IMG/VR virus record: IMGVR_UViG_3300032217_000441
Location: 1-45,896 of that record
Strand: one strand, 5' to 3'
Length of the DNA stretch: 45,896 nt
DNA from: a virus
The translations under genes and the position numbers were made by a program. The notes under the pieces are model-generated. The model searched no databases, was not told where the DNA came from, and saw only the letters and a list, made by a program, of their open reading frames with translations. This document shows, in pieces, positions 45,678 through 45,896 of the stretch. Positions within the stretch are counted from its first letter, which is position 1; every line of letters begins with the position of its first letter.

Positions 45678-45741
45678 TATCTGATAACAGTAAGTGGAGA
45701 GGAGTGGAACAAGGTGGGGGCAAGTGGAGCACTGTTATTAG
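45678..45741. repeat. TATCTGATAACAG repeats and hairpin before the reductase gene
   Basis: TATCTGATAACAG occurs at 45007-45019 and again at 45678-45690. TCTGATAACAGT also occurs at 45066-45077. The last copy pairs with ACTGTTATTAG at 45731-45741: an 11-bp stem with one G-U wobble and a 39-base loop. The loop is G-rich and holds AAGTGGAG twice (45692-45699, 45722-45729). No T-tract follows. It may be a regulatory or attenuation element for the reductase gene. The remaining 74 bases to ATG 45816 show no clear promoter. Confidence 0.5.
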
Positions 45742-45815
45742 GTGAATGAGCCTCTGAACTACGATTAACTTTACCTCTTCATTTTTCAATCTCAACAACC
45801 CGAAAGGCTTTACCT

Positions 45816-45896
45816 ATGTCCCTTTTCTCTTTCAAACTAACCGAAGACTATGTAGCGGGATACCGTTCCAAGCAAGCCCCTTTTGGCTATAGGGAT
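45816..45896 (+). CDS. nrdJ: Ribonucleotide reductase N-terminus, probably class II (3' partial)
   Basis: Only 27 residues are present before the window edge. The pattern FKLTEDYVAGYRSKQAPFGYRD matches the start of adenosylcobalamin-dependent reductases, where a helix with FV..Y is followed by PPFG[YF]. A class II enzyme would make deoxyribonucleotides in aerobic or anoxic cells if B12 is available. The ATG is 10 bases after GAAAGG. The identification rests on this short motif, so another reductase class is possible. Confidence 0.6.
   Translation, partial: MSLFSFKLTEDYVAGYRSKQAPFGYRD

Noticed and set aside
45692-45730. G-quadruplex in the hairpin loop
   Set aside because: G-runs are mostly of two bases with irregular spacing; only one run exceeds three, so a stable quadruplex is unlikely.
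1-45896. CRISPR array, tRNA genes, insertion sequences or integrase
   Set aside because: No regular spaced repeats, no cloverleaf-compatible gaps and no transposase or integrase motifs were seen; gaps are short and almost all DNA is coding.

Overview
The window is a 45.9 kb piece of a tailed-phage genome with a contractile (myovirus-type) tail. It is almost completely coding and nearly every gene lies on the plus strand. Genes are packed with TAATG, ATGA or GTGA stop/start overlaps, no gap exceeds 300 bases, and no tRNA, rRNA, CRISPR array or insertion sequence was seen. A WhiB-like regulator (32067-32387) points to an actinobacterial host. The AT-leaning base composition would fit low-GC planktonic Actinobacteria rather than high-GC soil hosts, but that host guess is inference. 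No integrase, repressor, terminase, portal or capsid gene is visible, so the head module must lie outside the window.

Layout. 1-1085: the end of a structural (fibre-like) gene, then five tiny Lys- or Cys-rich genes in a row, closed by a strong intrinsic terminator. 1162-18652: the tail and baseplate module in classical order: neck/terminator-like proteins, sheath, tube, a tail assembly chaperone with a probable +1 frameshift, a tape measure with two murein-hydrolase domains, LysM and hub proteins, gp25-, gpJ-, gpV- and gpI-like baseplate proteins, and adhesin/fibre proteins including one with a disulfide-rich insertion. 18671-18919: a small three-helix membrane protein (holin candidate).

19393-34772: the replication, recombination and nucleotide module. 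It holds a winged-helix initiator whose gene carries iteron-like palindromes plus an AT-rich tract (a lambda-O-like origin candidate), then a DnaC-like loader, SWIM protein, DnaB-like helicase, CHC2/TOPRIM primase, SNF2-type helicase, MerR-like protein, single-strand-binding protein, family A DNA polymerase, RecA-like recombinase, Hjc-like nuclease, WhiB, a RecB/Cas4-like nuclease, dNMP kinase and a RuvC-like resolvase. A structured mRNA leader (34777-34833) then precedes a SpoVS-like gene.

35172-41578: mostly unrecognised small, polar proteins, plus a metallophosphoesterase, a zinc-ribbon protein and a LysM/glycine-zipper protein. This region also holds the only convincing minus-strand gene (37285-37467). 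41621-45677: Cys-rich small proteins, then a nucleotidyltransferase, a degenerate HAD-like protein and a 505-residue protein that may be a TGT/DpdA-like barrel. The window ends in the first codons of a probable B12-dependent ribonucleotide reductase.

The most unusual items are the metallothionein-like microprotein at 700-807, the +1 frameshift at 5286-5290, the origin inside the initiator gene, the alternative-pairing leader before the spoVS-like gene, and the 42723-45677 enzyme cassette. All family assignments were made by eye from motifs and gene order; no database search was run.
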